64,000 nucleotides of DNA from Desulfobulbaceae bacterium (GTDB lineage Bacteria > Desulfobacterota > Desulfobulbia > Desulfobulbales > Desulfurivibrionaceae), in NCBI GenBank assembly GCA_004332195.1, contig SJBG01000007.1, positions 41,158 through 105,157 of the forward strand. The letters are read 5' to 3'. Each line of letters opens with the position of its first letter. The stretch's first letter is position 1. Shown here piece after piece: positions 63,779 to 64,000 of this stretch. Below the pieces are notes generated by a model, which saw only the letters and a list, made by a program, of their open reading frames with translations, did no database searches and was not told the DNA's origin. The position numbers were made by a program, and so were the translations under genes.

Positions 63779-63936
63779 CGAAACCGGGTCAAACGAAACC
63801 GCAAAACCGGGTAAAAACCGGGTCAGAAAAACCGGGTCATTTGGGTATTCTTGCCGAAACCGAAACCGAGTAAACCGGGTCAGGTAACCGGGAAACCGCA
63901 TTTGAAAACCGGGTCATGAAAACCGGGTCAGGCTTG
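63779..63936 (+). repeat. Irregular ACCGGGTCA repeat array
   Basis: At least seven copies of ACCGGGT (most as AAACCGGGTCA) plus degenerate AACCG/AACCGG units with irregular spacing in 160 bp. Followed by TTGACATTTGCATTAATTAG and TTCGGGGACATGATACC (63937-63980), sequence of the kind seen before IS200-like (Y1) transposase genes; the gene itself is outside the window. Confidence 0.7.
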
Positions 63937-64000
63937 ACATTTGCATTAATTAGAAATTCGGGGACATGATACCTATTATGCTGTTTTTTACGCCGGGCTT

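Noticed and set aside
63779..63936. CRISPR array at the right end
   Set aside because: Repeat core is only 7-11 bp and spacing is irregular; no cas genes in view.

Overview
The window is a densely packed chromosomal segment of a Gram-negative anaerobe-like bacterium. Gene content fits Desulfobacterota (former Deltaproteobacteria, Desulfobulbales-like), but this is inference; no rRNA or other strict phylogenetic marker is present. Pointers are the block thrS-infC-rpmI-rplT-pheS-pheT-ihfA-merR, a ThiS/JAMM/ThiF/MetY sulfur-carrier cluster of a kind known from anaerobes, a CooC-type ATPase, a bactofilin with an M23 peptidase, lipoproteins and RND efflux genes (outer membrane), and broken genes for periplasmic nitrate/nitrite respiration (napG, napD, nrfA).

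Layout. 1-4 kb (minus strand): histidine-kinase remnant, ettA, bactofilin and M23 peptidase. 4-7.3 kb (plus): lipoprotein, ABC permease and ATPase, then htpX. 7.5-10.5 kb: BacNav-type sodium channel (minus), trxB, ssb. 10.6-15 kb: radical SAM protein, then frameshifted cation-efflux and LplT-like transporters and an internally deleted VTT-oxidoreductase gene. 15-19.6 kb: glucokinase and the homocysteine thiocarboxylate cluster (hcyS-metY-hcyF-hcyD-tusA-like). 19.7-21 kb: gene graveyard (nrfA, SurA-like lipoprotein, outer-membrane-factor tail). 21.3-29.8 kb: algH, then minus-strand valS, dgt, ABC-F, rtcB and a response regulator. 30-35.5 kb: heavy-metal RND operon. 35.8-41 kb: CooC, a membrane protein, a pgl relic, a YdbH-like protein, a hydrolase and an EEP protein. 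41-47.6 kb: thrC and gpmI (minus), secDF (plus). 47.8-52.5 kb: purQ-like, tatC, ftsB, nap relics, double-domain PPK2. 52.9-61.1 kb (minus): tRNA-Pro, merR, ihfA, pheT, pheS, rplT, rpmI, infC, thrS, tRNA-Val. 61.1-64 kb: mobile-element zone with a long palindrome, an ISL3-like scrap, a frameshifted IS256-family element, an AT-rich methyltransferase and an ACCGGGTCA repeat array.

Two genome-scale patterns stand out. (1) Seven copies of one 143-178 bp intergenic element with near-identical inverted ends (MITE-like). Most begin within 20 nt of a stop codon, and three carry a nested insert of about 36 bp with its own dyad. (2) Low-complexity or tandem-repeat peptides sit inside or at the ends of otherwise well-conserved enzymes (ThrC, GpmI twice, Dgt, MetY, ValS, SecDF, TrxB, the M23 peptidase, the YdbH-like protein), always in frame.

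There is also an unusual density of broken genes. Several have single-base indels in short homopolymers, so assembly error must be excluded before calling decay. The best-defined biochemical system is the methionine/homocysteine route that uses a protein thiocarboxylate: the ThiS-like carrier ends in Gly-Gly-Gly plus seven residues and is encoded beside the JAMM protease needed to expose the diglycine.
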